Assembly: GCF_900129655.1 (NCBI RefSeq)
Contig: NZ_FQWK01000002.1
Span: forward strand, 248,001 to 312,000
Reading direction: 5' to 3'
Source of the DNA: Bacteroides clarus YIT 12056
GTDB taxonomy: Bacteria; Bacteroidota; Bacteroidia; Bacteroidales; Bacteroidaceae
Length of the DNA stretch: 64,000 bases
Part shown: piece by piece, positions 9,495-19,388 of the stretch
Layout: each line of letters opens with the position of its first letter
Numbering within the stretch: the first letter of the stretch is position 1
Position numbers and translations under genes: made by a program
Notes under the pieces: generated by a model
Database searches by the model: none
The model's input: the letters and a program-made list of their open reading frames with translations, nothing else
What the model was told of the DNA's origin: nothing

Positions 9495-9685
9495 TTATCC
9501 AAGGGAAAAGATATGTTTTATAACACCTTTTAAGAAGCTGCATTCTTTTTTTTACTTCCTTTTTCAGATGTAAGCCGTAAATGTAAAAATAAGTTGTGCC
9601 TTCACGGAATAAAATGAACCGGTTCTTTTTATTCTGCCCGCAAATTACATTATCTTTGTATTCAAATTAATAAATACTTATTTAT

Positions 9686-10606
9686 ATGCCTGACTATGAT
9701 TTAATCGCCATATTAGGCCCTACAGCATCCGGCAAAACTCCATTTGCCGCCGCATTGGCAGCAGAACTCAATACAGAAATCATCAGCGCCGACTCCCGGC
9801 AAATATACCGAAGTATGGATATCGGTACCGGTAAAGACCTGGCCGATTACATTGTGAACGGAAAGCAAGTACCTTACCACCTTATCGATATAGCCGACCC
9901 GGGATATAAATACAATGTATTTGAATACCAGCACGATTTCCTGAATGCCTACGAAAGCATTAAACAAAAAGGCAGCCTGCCCGTTGTATGCGGCGGAACG
10001 GGAATGTATCTGGAATCCGTACTCAAAGGATACAAGCTACTGCCTGTACCCGAGAATCCGGAATTACGCAACCGTCTGGCGAATAAATCATTGGATGAGC
10101 TAACAGAGGTATTGGCAACCTATAAAAGCCTGCACAATACAACGGATGTAGATACGGTGAAACGCGCCATCCGCGCTATTGAAATCGAAGAATATTATGC
10201 TCATACTCCGGTAGACGAGCGTTCGTTTCCACAACTGAACAGCCTCATCATCGGTGTAGACATAGACCGGGAGCTTCGGCGTGAGAAAATCACCCGTCGC
10301 CTGCGCCAACGATTGGACGAAGGGATGGTAGACGAAGTACGTCGGCTGATAGCCCAAGGCATTCATCCGGACGACCTTATCTACTATGGATTGGAATACA
10401 AATACCTGACACTTTACGTCATCGGCCAACTGACCTACGACGAAATGTTCAGCCAATTGGAAATAGCCATCCATCAGTTTGCCAAACGCCAGATGACCTG
10501 GTTCCGGGGAATGGAGAGACGAGGCTTTACCATTCATTGGATGGATGCCCGGTGGCCTATGGAAGAAAAGATAGCTTTTGTAAAGTCAAAACTCAAAGAG
10601 ATTTAG
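9686..10606 (+). CDS. miaA: tRNA dimethylallyltransferase MiaA
   Basis: The 306-residue enzyme transfers a dimethylallyl group from DMAPP to N6 of A37 in tRNAs that read UNN codons. The P-loop GPTASGKT is at residues 11-18, followed by the ISADSRQIYR segment typical of MiaA (about 34-43) and the DIGTGK region. P19 replaces the usual R/S after GKT. The TAnnTTTG-type box TATCTTTG at 9651-9658 lies just upstream. It leads a same-strand run with the lipid kinase gene 69 bp downstream. Length is normal for the family. Confidence 0.9.
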   Translation: MPDYDLIAILGPTASGKTPFAAALAAELNTEIISADSRQIYRSMDIGTGKDLADYIVNGKQVPYHLIDIADPGYKYNVFEYQHDFLNAYESIKQKGSLPVVCGGTGMYLESVLKGYKLLPVPENPELRNRLANKSLDELTEVLATYKSLHNTTDVDTVKRAIRAIEIEEYYAHTPVDERSFPQLNSLIIGVDIDRELRREKITRRLRQRLDEGMVDEVRRLIAQGIHPDDLIYYGLEYKYLTLYVIGQLTYDEMFSQLEIAIHQFAKRQMTWFRGMERRGFTIHWMDARWPMEEKIAFVKSKLKEI

Positions 10607-10675
10607 TATCTTTGACGGCGGCGCCGATTAACGGCGGATTATGAAAATATTGGACTGATTGAAAGGAACGGATAT

Positions 10676-11602
10676 ATGAGTGTAGAACCCGATAAATGGG
10701 GCGTAATCTATAACCCCAAAGCCGGAACGCGCAAAGTGCAGAAACGGTGGAAAGAGATTAAGGCGTATATGGATAGCAAAGGCGTGTCTTATGACTACGT
10801 ACAGTCCGAAGGGTTCGGTTCGGTAGAGCGCCTGGCGGGCATACTTGCCAACAACGGTTACCGCACCATTGTCGTGGTAGGCGGTGACGGCGCACTGAAC
10901 GACGCGATCAACGGCATTATGCTTTCCAATGCGGAAGATAAAGAGAATATCGCCATCGGCATTATTCCCAACGGCATCGGAAATGACTTTGCCAAATATT
11001 GGGAGATGAGTTCGGAATACAAGGAAGCCGTAGATTGTATCATAAATAATCGCCGCCGCAAAATAGACGTAGGCACCTGCTACTACTATGACGGTGAAAA
11101 ACATATGACCCGCTATTTCCTGAATGCCATCAACATCGGTCTCGGCGCCAGCATTGTAAAAATCACCGACCAATGCAAACGCTTCTGGGGCGTAAAGTTC
11201 CTCTCCTATTTTATGGCATTCATCTCCTTAATCTTTGAACGGAAATTATATCGTATGCACCTTAAAATCAACGGTGAGCATATACGCGGACGCATTATGA
11301 CGGTGTGTATAGGCAGTGCATGGGGATACGGACAAGCCCCCAGCGCAGTACCCTACAATGGCTGGCTGGACGTATCGGTTATCTATCGTCCCGAATTATT
11401 GCAACTCTTTTCGGGAATATGGATGCTGATGGAAGGACGGATTCTAAACCATAAAGTAGTAAAGCCCTACCGCACTCAAAAGATAAAAGTACTACGTGCA
11501 CAAAATGCTTCCGTCGATTTGGACGGACGCATCCTCGACCGCCATTTTCCATTGGACATCGGCGTGTTGCACGAAGCGATAACATTGATTATACCAAACT
11601 GA
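10676..11602 (+). CDS. Diacylglycerol kinase family lipid kinase
   Basis: The 308-residue protein has the DAGK catalytic fold. NPKAGTRK at 13-20 is the N-terminal nucleotide-binding turn and GGDGALND (69-76) is the conserved glycine-rich loop. IPNGIGNDFA further on is the second family motif. Members phosphorylate diacylglycerol or related lipids using ATP; YegS/BmrU-like proteins are the closest bacterial type. The lipid cannot be named from sequence. The neighbours miaA and kdsA are on the same strand, and kdsA suggests a link to envelope lipid or LPS metabolism, but that is inference. Confidence 0.85.
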   Translation: MSVEPDKWGVIYNPKAGTRKVQKRWKEIKAYMDSKGVSYDYVQSEGFGSVERLAGILANNGYRTIVVVGGDGALNDAINGIMLSNAEDKENIAIGIIPNGIGNDFAKYWEMSSEYKEAVDCIINNRRRKIDVGTCYYYDGEKHMTRYFLNAINIGLGASIVKITDQCKRFWGVKFLSYFMAFISLIFERKLYRMHLKINGEHIRGRIMTVCIGSAWGYGQAPSAVPYNGWLDVSVIYRPELLQLFSGIWMLMEGRILNHKVVKPYRTQKIKVLRAQNASVDLDGRILDRHFPLDIGVLHEAITLIIPN

Positions 11603-11654
11603 GATATGACCTTTTCATAGCTCGCAATCCATAACCCATAATTCATAAAAACGT

Positions 11655-12455
11655 ATGATTGAACTGAAAAATAATCCTGCCGGCAACTTCTTTCTGTTAG
11701 CAGGTCCTTGTGTTATCGAAGGAGAAGATATGGCAATGCGTATCGCCGAACGCGTGGCAGCCATTACCGAAAAATTACAGATTCCTTACGCATTCAAAGG
11801 CTCGTACCGTAAAGCCAACCGTTCGCGTCTGGACTCATTCATGGGAATAGGCGATGAAAAAGCATTGAAAGTCCTAAAGAAAGTGCACGATACATTCGGA
11901 GTACCCACCGTGACGGACATCCATGCCGCCGAAGAAGCCGCCATGGCCGCCGAATATGTAGACATCCTGCAAATTCCCGCTTTCCTTTGCAGGCAGACCG
12001 ACCTGCTGGTAGCCGCAGCCAAAACCGGCAAAGTCATCAATATAAAGAAAGGACAGTTCCTCTCTCCGCTTGCCATGCGTTTTGCGGCAGACAAGGTGGT
12101 AGAGGCCGGAAATAAGAACGTTATGATTACAGAACGCGGAACAACGTTCGGCTATCAAGACCTCGTAGTAGACTATCGCGGAATACCGGAAATGCAAACG
12201 TTCGGTTTCCCCGTTATCCTGGATGTTACCCACTCCCTGCAACAGCCCAATCAGACCAGCGGCGTCACAGGCGGCATGCCGCAACTGATTGAAACCATAG
12301 CGAAAGCCGGTATCGCCGTGGGTGCGGACGGCCTGTTTATCGAGACACACGAGAATCCCGCCGTAGCCAAAAGCGATGGCGCCAATATGTTGAAGTTGGA
12401 TTTGCTGGAAGGACTTTTAACCAAATTGGTGCGCATACGGGAAGCTATTAAATAA
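11655..12455 (+). CDS. kdsA: 3-deoxy-8-phosphooctulonate synthase
   Basis: KdsA condenses phosphoenolpyruvate with D-arabinose 5-phosphate to Kdo 8-phosphate for the LPS inner core. The 266-residue TIM barrel shows the family landmarks: LAGPCVIEG (15-23), the FKGSYRKANRS segment that binds PEP, GVPTVTDIH, and MITERGTTFGY followed by VILDVTHSLQQPN. Length is normal. It sits 52 bp after the lipid kinase gene on the same strand. A 72 bp spacer separates it from the M16 peptidase gene. Confidence 0.95.
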   Translation: MIELKNNPAGNFFLLAGPCVIEGEDMAMRIAERVAAITEKLQIPYAFKGSYRKANRSRLDSFMGIGDEKALKVLKKVHDTFGVPTVTDIHAAEEAAMAAEYVDILQIPAFLCRQTDLLVAAAKTGKVINIKKGQFLSPLAMRFAADKVVEAGNKNVMITERGTTFGYQDLVVDYRGIPEMQTFGFPVILDVTHSLQQPNQTSGVTGGMPQLIETIAKAGIAVGADGLFIETHENPAVAKSDGANMLKLDLLEGLLTKLVRIREAIK

Positions 12456-12527
12456 AAAAACAAGACGCTTTTGTGATTTATTATTTATCACTCCGACAGA
12501 TAAGGCAAAACATTTTAAAATCAAATA

Positions 12528-15350
12528 ATGATGAAACATTTATTACGTAACTTATGGATTGTTGCACTCATCGCATGCTGTAACTTCCAACAGGTATTTG
12601 CGCAACAATTACCGCCCATTCCCGTCGACCAAGATGTCCGTATCGGCAAGCTGGATAACGGATTGACTTATTACATCCGTAAAAACAGTCTTCCCGCCAA
12701 CCGGGCAGACTTTTATATCGCCCAAAAAGTAGGTTCCATACAAGAAGAGGACAACCAGCGCGGTCTTGCCCACTTCCTCGAGCACATGTGTTTCAACGGA
12801 ACGACCCATTTTCCCGGAGATGCCTTGAAACAGTATCTGGAACGTATCGGCGTAAAATTCGGTGAAAACCTGAACGCATATACTTCCGTAGACGAAACGG
12901 TTTATAATATCTCCAACGTACCGGTCAACACTCCGGGGGCTATCGACTCCTGCCTGCTGATTCTGCATGACTGGAGCAACGACCTGACTCTGGACCCGAA
13001 AGAAATCGACAAAGAACGCGGTGTTATCAACGAAGAATGGCGTACCCGTATGAGCGCCATGCAGCGTTTTCAGGAAAAGATGCTTCCGGTTATGTTTGCC
13101 GGAACCAAATACGCCAACTGCTTCCCTATCGGAACAATGGACGTCGTAATGAACTTCAAACCTCAAACATTAAGGGATTATTATGAGAAATGGTATCGTC
13201 CCGACCTGCAAGGCGTAATAGTGGTAGGTGACATCGATGTAGATGCCGTCGAAGCTCAAATCAAAAAGATGTTCGCCGATATTCCGGCACAGCCTAACGG
13301 CGCCAAACGCGAATACTATCCTGTAAACGACAACAAGGAACCTATCGTGCTGGTTGCCCGCGATAAGGAACAGCCATACGTGCAGACCTTTATCTTCAAC
13401 AAGCACGAAGCCACTCCCAGAGAAGAAAAGAATAACGTAGGCTATCTGATGCAGGACTACGCGGTAACCTTGATTACCAATATGCTGAACGCACGTTTGA
13501 ACGAATTGCTCCAGGCCGCCAATCCACCTTACATCTATGCCGCGACTTATGATGACGATTTCTTCGTAGCCAAGACAAAGGACGCCTTCACCGGCATTGT
13601 AGTCTGCAAAGAAGATGCGATTGAGAACGGTATCTCAACCATCCTCCGTGAAATAGAGCGTGCCCGCCAATTCGGATTCACCGAAACAGAATACAGTCGC
13701 GCCCGCGCAGAATATCTGCGCCAGTTGGAATCGGCTTTCCAGGAACGCGACAAACGCAAAAATGAGAATTACGTAAAAGAATACGTCCGCCATTTCCTCG
13801 ATAACGAGCCTATTCCGGGAATCGCCAACGAATATACTATCATCAACCAGATAGCGCCGGCCATTCCGGTAACCGCCCTGAACCAGATGATGCAGCAAAT
13901 GGTGACAGACAGTAACCAGGTAGTAGCTTTGTTCGGTCCTGAGAAAGAGGGTTTGAAACTCCCGACAGAGGAAGATATCAAGAATCTCCTGAAAGAAGTG
14001 AAATCAGAGAAGCTTACTCCGTATGTAGACAAAGTATCTAACGAGCCTTTGATGAAAGAAGCCCCGAAAGGCGGTAAAATCGTTTCTGAAAAGAAAGACG
14101 ATATCTTCGGAACCACCATGCTGACACTGTCCAACGGAGTTAAGGTTATCATTAAAAAGACAGATTTCAAAGCCGACGAAATCCGTATGAAAGGTGTAAG
14201 TATGGGTGGCAGTTCACTCTTCCCCGACTCGGAAATCATCAATATCAACGGACTGGACGCGGTAGCATTAGGCGGTCTTGGCAATTTCAGCGCTATTGAA
14301 CTGGAAAAAGTTCTGGCCGGCAAAAAGGCTTCCGTAAATTATGGCATCGGCGACAAGACCGAAGCCGTAACCGGCAGTTGCTCTCCCAAGGACTTTGAAA
14401 CAATGATGCAACTCACCTATCTGACTTTCACAGCTCCGAGACGCGACAACGACGCCTTTGCGTCTTACAAAAACCGCAGCAAGGCCGAACTGCAGAATAT
14501 GGACCTGAATCCAAGTTCCTCTTTTAGCGACTCCATCACGTCCACTCTCTACATGAAGCATCCCAGAACGTTAAGAATGAAAGCCGATATGGTAGACAAG
14601 ATGGATTATGACAAGATTCTGTCCATGTACCAAGACCGTTTCAAAGATGCCAGCGACTTTACCTTTATTTTAGTAGGTAATGTCGATGTAGAAACTGTGA
14701 AACCTCTGATTGAGTCTTACCTGGGTTCATTACCCTCCATCAACCGTAAAGAGACATTCAAGGACAACCATATCGCCATGCGTAAGGGTATCTACAAAAA
14801 CGAGTTTATCCGCCAACAGGAAACTCCGAAAGTAAACAACTTCATCTGTTATAGCGGCACCTGCCAATATAATCTCCGCAACGACATCCTTATGAGCATG
14901 ACCGACCAGCTTCTCAACTTAATCTATACGGAGAAAGTACGTGAAGACGAAGGCGGTACTTACGGTGTATATCCTATGGGGCAACTCGTTAAATACCCTG
15001 TCGAAAGAGCCGTTCTGCAAATCTTCTTCAACACAGCCCCCGCAAAGCAGGAAAAACTGATGAAGATTATCTATGCCGAAGCGGACGCTTTCGCCAAGAA
15101 CGGTCCTGATGAAGCCAGCTTGAACAAAGTGAAAGAATATATGCTGAAGAAACATAACGAGGATTTGAAAGAAAACGGCTACTGGCTGAACAGCATAGAC
15201 GAATATCTGTATACAGGCATCGACCCGGTGAAGGACTACGAGCAAATCGTCAACAGCATCACAGCAAAAGATGTCCGTCAATTTGCCAATGAGCTCCTGA
15301 AGCAGCAGAATCAAATCACAGTTTCAATGATCAGTCCCGAAAAGAAATAA
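12528..15350 (+). CDS. M16 family zinc metallopeptidase, secreted
   Basis: The 940-residue protein is a tandem M16 peptidase. The signal peptide ends near residue 26 (VFAQQ). The inverted zinc motif HFLEH is at 82-86 and the third ligand is probably in GVINEEW (about 166-172). The C-terminal half is a second, inactive M16 domain containing VREDEGGTYGVY. Such enzymes degrade peptides in the periplasm. The start is ATG ATG AAA at 12528; the second ATG is equally possible. The 72 bp gap from kdsA and the 78 bp gap to the DUF5687 gene suggest separate or loose transcription. Confidence 0.9.
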   Translation: MMKHLLRNLWIVALIACCNFQQVFAQQLPPIPVDQDVRIGKLDNGLTYYIRKNSLPANRADFYIAQKVGSIQEEDNQRGLAHFLEHMCFNGTTHFPGDALKQYLERIGVKFGENLNAYTSVDETVYNISNVPVNTPGAIDSCLLILHDWSNDLTLDPKEIDKERGVINEEWRTRMSAMQRFQEKMLPVMFAGTKYANCFPIGTMDVVMNFKPQTLRDYYEKWYRPDLQGVIVVGDIDVDAVEAQIKKMFADIPAQPNGAKREYYPVNDNKEPIVLVARDKEQPYVQTFIFNKHEATPREEKNNVGYLMQDYAVTLITNMLNARLNELLQAANPPYIYAATYDDDFFVAKTKDAFTGIVVCKEDAIENGISTILREIERARQFGFTETEYSRARAEYLRQLESAFQERDKRKNENYVKEYVRHFLDNEPIPGIANEYTIINQIAPAIPVTALNQMMQQMVTDSNQVVALFGPEKEGLKLPTEEDIKNLLKEVKSEKLTPYVDKVSNEPLMKEAPKGGKIVSEKKDDIFGTTMLTLSNGVKVIIKKTDFKADEIRMKGVSMGGSSLFPDSEIININGLDAVALGGLGNFSAIELEKVLAGKKASVNYGIGDKTEAVTGSCSPKDFETMMQLTYLTFTAPRRDNDAFASYKNRSKAELQNMDLNPSSSFSDSITSTLYMKHPRTLRMKADMVDKMDYDKILSMYQDRFKDASDFTFILVGNVDVETVKPLIESYLGSLPSINRKETFKDNHIAMRKGIYKNEFIRQQETPKVNNFICYSGTCQYNLRNDILMSMTDQLLNLIYTEKVREDEGGTYGVYPMGQLVKYPVERAVLQIFFNTAPAKQEKLMKIIYAEADAFAKNGPDEASLNKVKEYMLKKHNEDLKENGYWLNSIDEYLYTGIDPVKDYEQIVNSITAKDVRQFANELLKQQNQITVSMISPEKK

Positions 15351-15428
15351 AAAATAGAGCTTACCCAAAGGCTGCGTTGTTCGTGAAGCAGCGCAGCCTT
15401 TTTCATATACATTAACCACCCATCCATT

Positions 15429-16916
15429 ATGAGCCTCTTTATTGAATTACGTAAGCACGGAAAGTTGGCTGCCAAACGGAATCCGATGTATGAGAAGAAC
15501 AAATTCGGAAAGTTCTGGATGTACTTCATGGCAGTGTTCTGGGCCGGCTACCTGATATTCTTCGGAACGACTTTCGCTTTTGCATTCGGCGACGGGGCAA
15601 CGGAAGCATATCATGTCTTGAACAGCGGACTGATATTCGTATTGCTCCTGGACTTTCTCATGCGCTTTCCATTTCAGAAAACACCCGCTCAGGAAGTAAA
15701 GCCTTATCTGCTATTACCGGTAAAGCGCAACCGTCTTATCGATTTCCTGCTGACACGCTCCGGATTGAACGGCTTCAACCTGATATGGCTGTTTTTCTTT
15801 GTTCCGTTCGCTATCATCAGCATTACTAAATTTTACGGAATAACAGGGGTACTGACCTACAGCATCGGAATCTGGCTATTGATGATACTCAACAATTATT
15901 GGTTCCTGCTATGCCGGACATTGATGAACGAGCGTGTATGGTGGATAATCCTGCCTATACTGGTATACGGGATTATCGCTGCCGGAATGTTCATACCGGA
16001 TGACAGCCCGCTGTTCGACTGGTCTATCGACCTGGGAGAAGGATTTATCCTCGGACACTTTCTTACTTTCATCGGAACATTCGCGGCTATCGTGGCACTA
16101 TGGCTCATCAACCGCGGACTGATGATAAAATTGATTTATAATGAAATCAATAAAGTGGAAGACACCAAAGTCAAACACGTATCCGAATACAAATTCCTGG
16201 ACCGTTACGGAGAAATCGGCGAATACATGCGATTGGAACTGAAAATGTTACTGCGCAACAAAGTCTGCAAGACAGCTCTGCGCACGGTATTCCTGGTAGT
16301 CGTCGCTTTCACCTGTATCCTGAGTTTTACCGAAGCATACGATGGCCAGGGAATGAAAAACTTTATCATGGTCTACAACTTTGTGATTTTCGGTATTCTG
16401 TTTTTATCGAGCCTGATGAGTTACGAAGGCAACTACATCGATGGCCTGATGAGCCGTAAGGAATCCATCTACACATTGCTCCGCGCCAAATATATTCTAT
16501 ACAGCATCGCCATACTCATACCTCTAATCTTGATGATACCGGCTATGGCAACCGGTAAACTGTCCGTCCTGAGCTGTATTGCCTGGGCTATATTCGTTGC
16601 CGGCGGTGTGTATTTCTGCCTGTTCCAATTGGCCGTCTACAATAACAAGACCGTAGACCTGAATGCTAAAATGACCAATCGCCAGAATATGGGAACCGGA
16701 TTGCAAAATCTGATTTCCGGAGCAGCATTCGGCGTACCTCTGCTTATGAACTTTGTGCTGACAACCTTTTTCGGCCCCACAGTCACAGCCTGGATATTGA
16801 TTGTTATCGGCGCGGGCTTCATACTCACTTCCCGCTTTTGGCTGAAAAATGTATATCACCGCTTTATGAAGCGGCGCTACAAAAACATGGAAGGATTCAG
16901 AGACAGCAGACAGTAA
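15429..16916 (+). CDS. DUF5687 family membrane protein (ABC exporter permease)
   Basis: The 495-residue polytopic protein has roughly 10-12 hydrophobic segments and matches the DUF5687 family of Bacteroidota by its N-terminal layout. The ABC ATPase gene starts 19 bp downstream, so the two probably form an ABC-2-like exporter. The substrate is unknown. A charged cytoplasmic stretch lies near residues 235-275. Start at MSLFIELRKHG is the first ATG after the M16 gene. Confidence 0.8.
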   Translation: MSLFIELRKHGKLAAKRNPMYEKNKFGKFWMYFMAVFWAGYLIFFGTTFAFAFGDGATEAYHVLNSGLIFVLLLDFLMRFPFQKTPAQEVKPYLLLPVKRNRLIDFLLTRSGLNGFNLIWLFFFVPFAIISITKFYGITGVLTYSIGIWLLMILNNYWFLLCRTLMNERVWWIILPILVYGIIAAGMFIPDDSPLFDWSIDLGEGFILGHFLTFIGTFAAIVALWLINRGLMIKLIYNEINKVEDTKVKHVSEYKFLDRYGEIGEYMRLELKMLLRNKVCKTALRTVFLVVVAFTCILSFTEAYDGQGMKNFIMVYNFVIFGILFLSSLMSYEGNYIDGLMSRKESIYTLLRAKYILYSIAILIPLILMIPAMATGKLSVLSCIAWAIFVAGGVYFCLFQLAVYNNKTVDLNAKMTNRQNMGTGLQNLISGAAFGVPLLMNFVLTTFFGPTVTAWILIVIGAGFILTSRFWLKNVYHRFMKRRYKNMEGFRDSRQ

Positions 16917-16935
16917 GATTTATTATTTAAGATTT

Positions 16936-17700
16936 ATGGTTATGATTCAGATAAATAATTTGCAAAAGAAATTCGGCGAAAAGACCGCTGTAAATATTGA
17001 CAATTACATCATCAATCAAGGTGATATGTTGGGTTTGGTAGGTAATAACGGAGCCGGAAAGACCACCCTTTTCCGCCTGATACTGGATTTGTTGCGAGCT
17101 GACCGCGGAAATGTCACCATCAAAGATATAGACGTGTGCAAAAGTGAAGACTGGAAGAACTTTACCGGCGCTTTCATTGACGACGGCTTCCTGATAGACT
17201 ATCTCACCCCGGAAGAATATTTCCATTTCATCGGCAAGATGTACGGCCTGAAAAAAGAAGAAGTAGATGAACGCATCGCTCCTTTCGAACGTTTTATGAA
17301 CGGCGAGGTCATGGGACAGAAAAAGTTCATACGCAATTTCTCTGCGGGAAACAAACAAAAGATAGGCATTATCTCCGCCATGTTGCACCATCCGCAACTA
17401 CTGATACTGGACGAACCTTTCAATTTCCTCGACCCCAGCTCGCAATCCATCATCAAGCAACTGCTGAAAAAGTACAACGAGGAGCACGGAGCGACCGTCA
17501 TCATCTCCAGCCACAACCTTAACCATACGGTAGACGTATGTCCTCGTATCGCCTTGTTGGAGCACGGCGTCATTATCCGTGACATACAAAACGAAAACAA
17601 TTCGGCTGAGAAAGAATTGGAAGCCTATTTCAATGTCAGCGTAGAAGAAGCCGTTGAAGTTGAAAATAATACGGACGAAGAAATATCGACAGAAGAATAA
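16936..17700 (+). CDS. ABC transporter ATP-binding protein
   Basis: The 254-residue ATPase is the partner of the DUF5687 permease. Walker A GNNGAGKTT is at 36-44, signature FSAGNKQK near 135-142, and Walker B LLILDEP follows at about 155-161, with an H-loop in IISSHNL. The acidic C-terminal tail (about 225-254, Glu-rich) is longer than in minimal ATPases. Starts MVMIQ or MIQ are both possible; the first is used here. The lipoprotein gene begins 2 bp after the stop, so translation is probably coupled. Confidence 0.9.
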   Translation: MVMIQINNLQKKFGEKTAVNIDNYIINQGDMLGLVGNNGAGKTTLFRLILDLLRADRGNVTIKDIDVCKSEDWKNFTGAFIDDGFLIDYLTPEEYFHFIGKMYGLKKEEVDERIAPFERFMNGEVMGQKKFIRNFSAGNKQKIGIISAMLHHPQLLILDEPFNFLDPSSQSIIKQLLKKYNEEHGATVIISSHNLNHTVDVCPRIALLEHGVIIRDIQNENNSAEKELEAYFNVSVEEAVEVENNTDEEISTEE

Positions 17701-17702
17701 AC

Positions 17703-18215
17703 ATGAAGCAATCCTTTTCTTATATAATTGTCCTTCTCGGACTAATGTTCTGTTTAAGTTCCTGCCATACTTCTGCTCCCCGTCTCGATTATAAAGCTCT
17801 GGCGCAAGCCTCGGTACGTCTGGGTATGGATATCGAGCTGACGGACAACCATAAATTGTATGTCAATGCCGCCGAATGGATAGGCACTCCCTATCGTGCG
17901 GGTGGCGACAGTAGGCATGGGACGGATTGTTCGGGCTTGGTATCCCAGCTTTATAAAAAGACCTACCGTATGCGTCTGTCGCGCAGCACGGACGGACAAT
18001 TAAAAGAAAGCAATAAAATAGCCCGCCGCAACTTGCGTGAAGGTGATTTGGTATTCTTCACCAGTCGCTCGTCCCGTAAAAAAGTAGCTCACGTAGGCAT
18101 CTATCTGAAAGACGGAAAATTCATCCATGCCAGTACCAGCCAAGGAGTTATCGTGAGCAGTCTCAAGGAGAAATATTACACGCAACACTGGCTTTGCGGC
18201 GGAAGAGTAAAATGA
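17703..18215 (+). CDS. NlpC/P60 family lipoprotein (cell-wall peptidase)
   Basis: The 170-residue protein has a lipoprotein signal with lipobox LSSC (C21). The NlpC/P60 catalytic triad is visible: C76 in GTDCSGLV, H130 in AHVGIY and H142 in FIHAS. The expected activity is cleavage of stem-peptide bonds in peptidoglycan at the outer or inner membrane surface. It starts 2 bp after the ABC ATPase gene, which ties it to the DUF5687 exporter operon. Length is typical of the Spr/NlpC type. Confidence 0.9.
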   Translation: MKQSFSYIIVLLGLMFCLSSCHTSAPRLDYKALAQASVRLGMDIELTDNHKLYVNAAEWIGTPYRAGGDSRHGTDCSGLVSQLYKKTYRMRLSRSTDGQLKESNKIARRNLREGDLVFFTSRSSRKKVAHVGIYLKDGKFIHASTSQGVIVSSLKEKYYTQHWLCGGRVK

Positions 18216-18276
18216 AAAAGAGTAACAAACAAATATAAAATGCCAATTTATTCATAACTTTGCCGCAAAAAGGCAT

Positions 18277-19026
18277 ATGAATTATACAACCTACCTCTTC
18301 GACTTCGATTATACGCTTGCCGATTCCTCACGCGGCATCGTTACCTGTTTCCGCAATGTACTGAACCGTCACGGCTACATTCACCCCACTGACGACGACA
18401 TCAAGCGTACTATCGGCAAGACTTTGGAAGATTCTTTTTCCATTCTTTCCGGTGTAACCGACCCTCAGCAGCTTGCAGAATTCAAAAAGGAATATGTAAA
18501 AGAGGCAGATACACATATGACTGTCAATACGGTGCTTTTCCTCGAAACCAAATCCGTGCTGATGGCGTTAAAAGATTCCGGAGCCCGTATCGGAATCATC
18601 TCCACCAAATTTCGTTACCGCATCAAGGAATTACTGAATCAGCACTTTCCCGATGATTTTCTGGACATCATTATCGGCGGAGAAGATGTAAAAACCCCTA
18701 AGCCGTCTCCGGAAGGTTTGTTGCTTGCCATCAAGCAACTCCATGCTACCAAAGCCGAGACATTATACATCGGTGACAGTACGGTAGACGCAGAAACCGC
18801 ACAAAAGGCAGGAGTGGATTTTGCAGGTATCACGCATGGCATGACTACCGCCGAAGAACTGCGGCAATACCCGCACAAGAAAATAATGAGCAGTCTGGAA
18901 GAATTATTGGAACGGGAACCATTACCCGCCGCATCGCCGAAGAATATAGGTGTACGCCGTATCGTACTTCTGTTAGTACTTTTCGCCGCATTCGCCGCCC
19001 TCATTTGCTTTCTCACCTTGGTATGA
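18277..19026 (+). CDS. HAD family phosphatase with C-terminal membrane helix
   Basis: The 249-residue protein has the HAD nucleophile motif DFDYT (D9, D11), a helical cap, the motif II region IGIISTKFR, motif III Lys in KTPKPSP and motif IV YIGDSTVDAE. The core resembles phosphoglycolate phosphatase/pyrophosphatase PpaX. The unusual part is a hydrophobic C-terminal segment at about 227-248 preceded by basic residues, which suggests a membrane anchor with the enzyme on the cytoplasmic side. The substrate is not determined. Confidence 0.85.
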   Translation: MNYTTYLFDFDYTLADSSRGIVTCFRNVLNRHGYIHPTDDDIKRTIGKTLEDSFSILSGVTDPQQLAEFKKEYVKEADTHMTVNTVLFLETKSVLMALKDSGARIGIISTKFRYRIKELLNQHFPDDFLDIIIGGEDVKTPKPSPEGLLLAIKQLHATKAETLYIGDSTVDAETAQKAGVDFAGITHGMTTAEELRQYPHKKIMSSLEELLEREPLPAASPKNIGVRRIVLLLVLFAAFAALICFLTLV

Positions 19027-19056
19027 CGTTCAAGGAATTTCCTTGCTATAATTAAA

Positions 19057-19144
19057 TCGTTCCACTATGGAGAAAGTTTTGTTCCACCATGGTGGAACAA
19101 AACTTCCCTCACAGCGGAACAAAATGTTCACCATGATGGAACGA
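19057..19144. repeat. Palindromic TTCCA/TGGAA repeat cluster
   Basis: A perfect 32 bp palindrome at 19074-19105 is centred on CCATGG. It is nested inside a second pair of arms, TCGTTCCA (19057-19064) and TGGAACGA (19137-19144), with further TGGAAC copies between. There is no T-run, so a simple terminator is unlikely. The rest of 19027-19265 holds no gene. Confidence 0.7.
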
Positions 19145-19171
19145 ATAAACAGTCGTATCTCCGCCGCTTAG

Positions 19172-19193
19172 CGCCACGCTCCGAATGACAGAT
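19172..19193 (+). repeat. Short dispersed repeat, copy 2
   Basis: This copy differs from 1066-1087 at three positions and ends with the same GAATGACAGAT. Confidence 0.45.
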
Positions 19194-19265
19194 GCTCTTG
19201 ATAGGAATCAATTCTTATGGCCTTACTTATAAAGTATTAATTGTCTTAAAAAAGAGAAAGAAAGA

Positions 19266-19297
19266 TTTGTCCATTACAAATAAAAGAGGTACTTTTG
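19266..19297 (+). promoter_or_regulatory. Promoter of rplU-rpmA
   Basis: TTTG (19266-19269), 20 bp, then TACTTTTG (19290-19297). The remaining leader of about 85 nt up to rplU has complementary GGGT/ACCC segments and could host ribosomal-protein feedback, but no known leader motif is claimed. Confidence 0.65.
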
Positions 19298-19388
19298 TGC
19301 CCGATTATTCCGCACCGGGTTTAATTAAGTGCTTTCTAAGTGATTAGAGACCACCCGACGGAGCTAACTTATACATTATATATAAGAA

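Noticed and set aside
12609..13166. 185-codon ORF opposite the M16 peptidase
   Set aside because: Antisense shadow of the zinc-binding domain.
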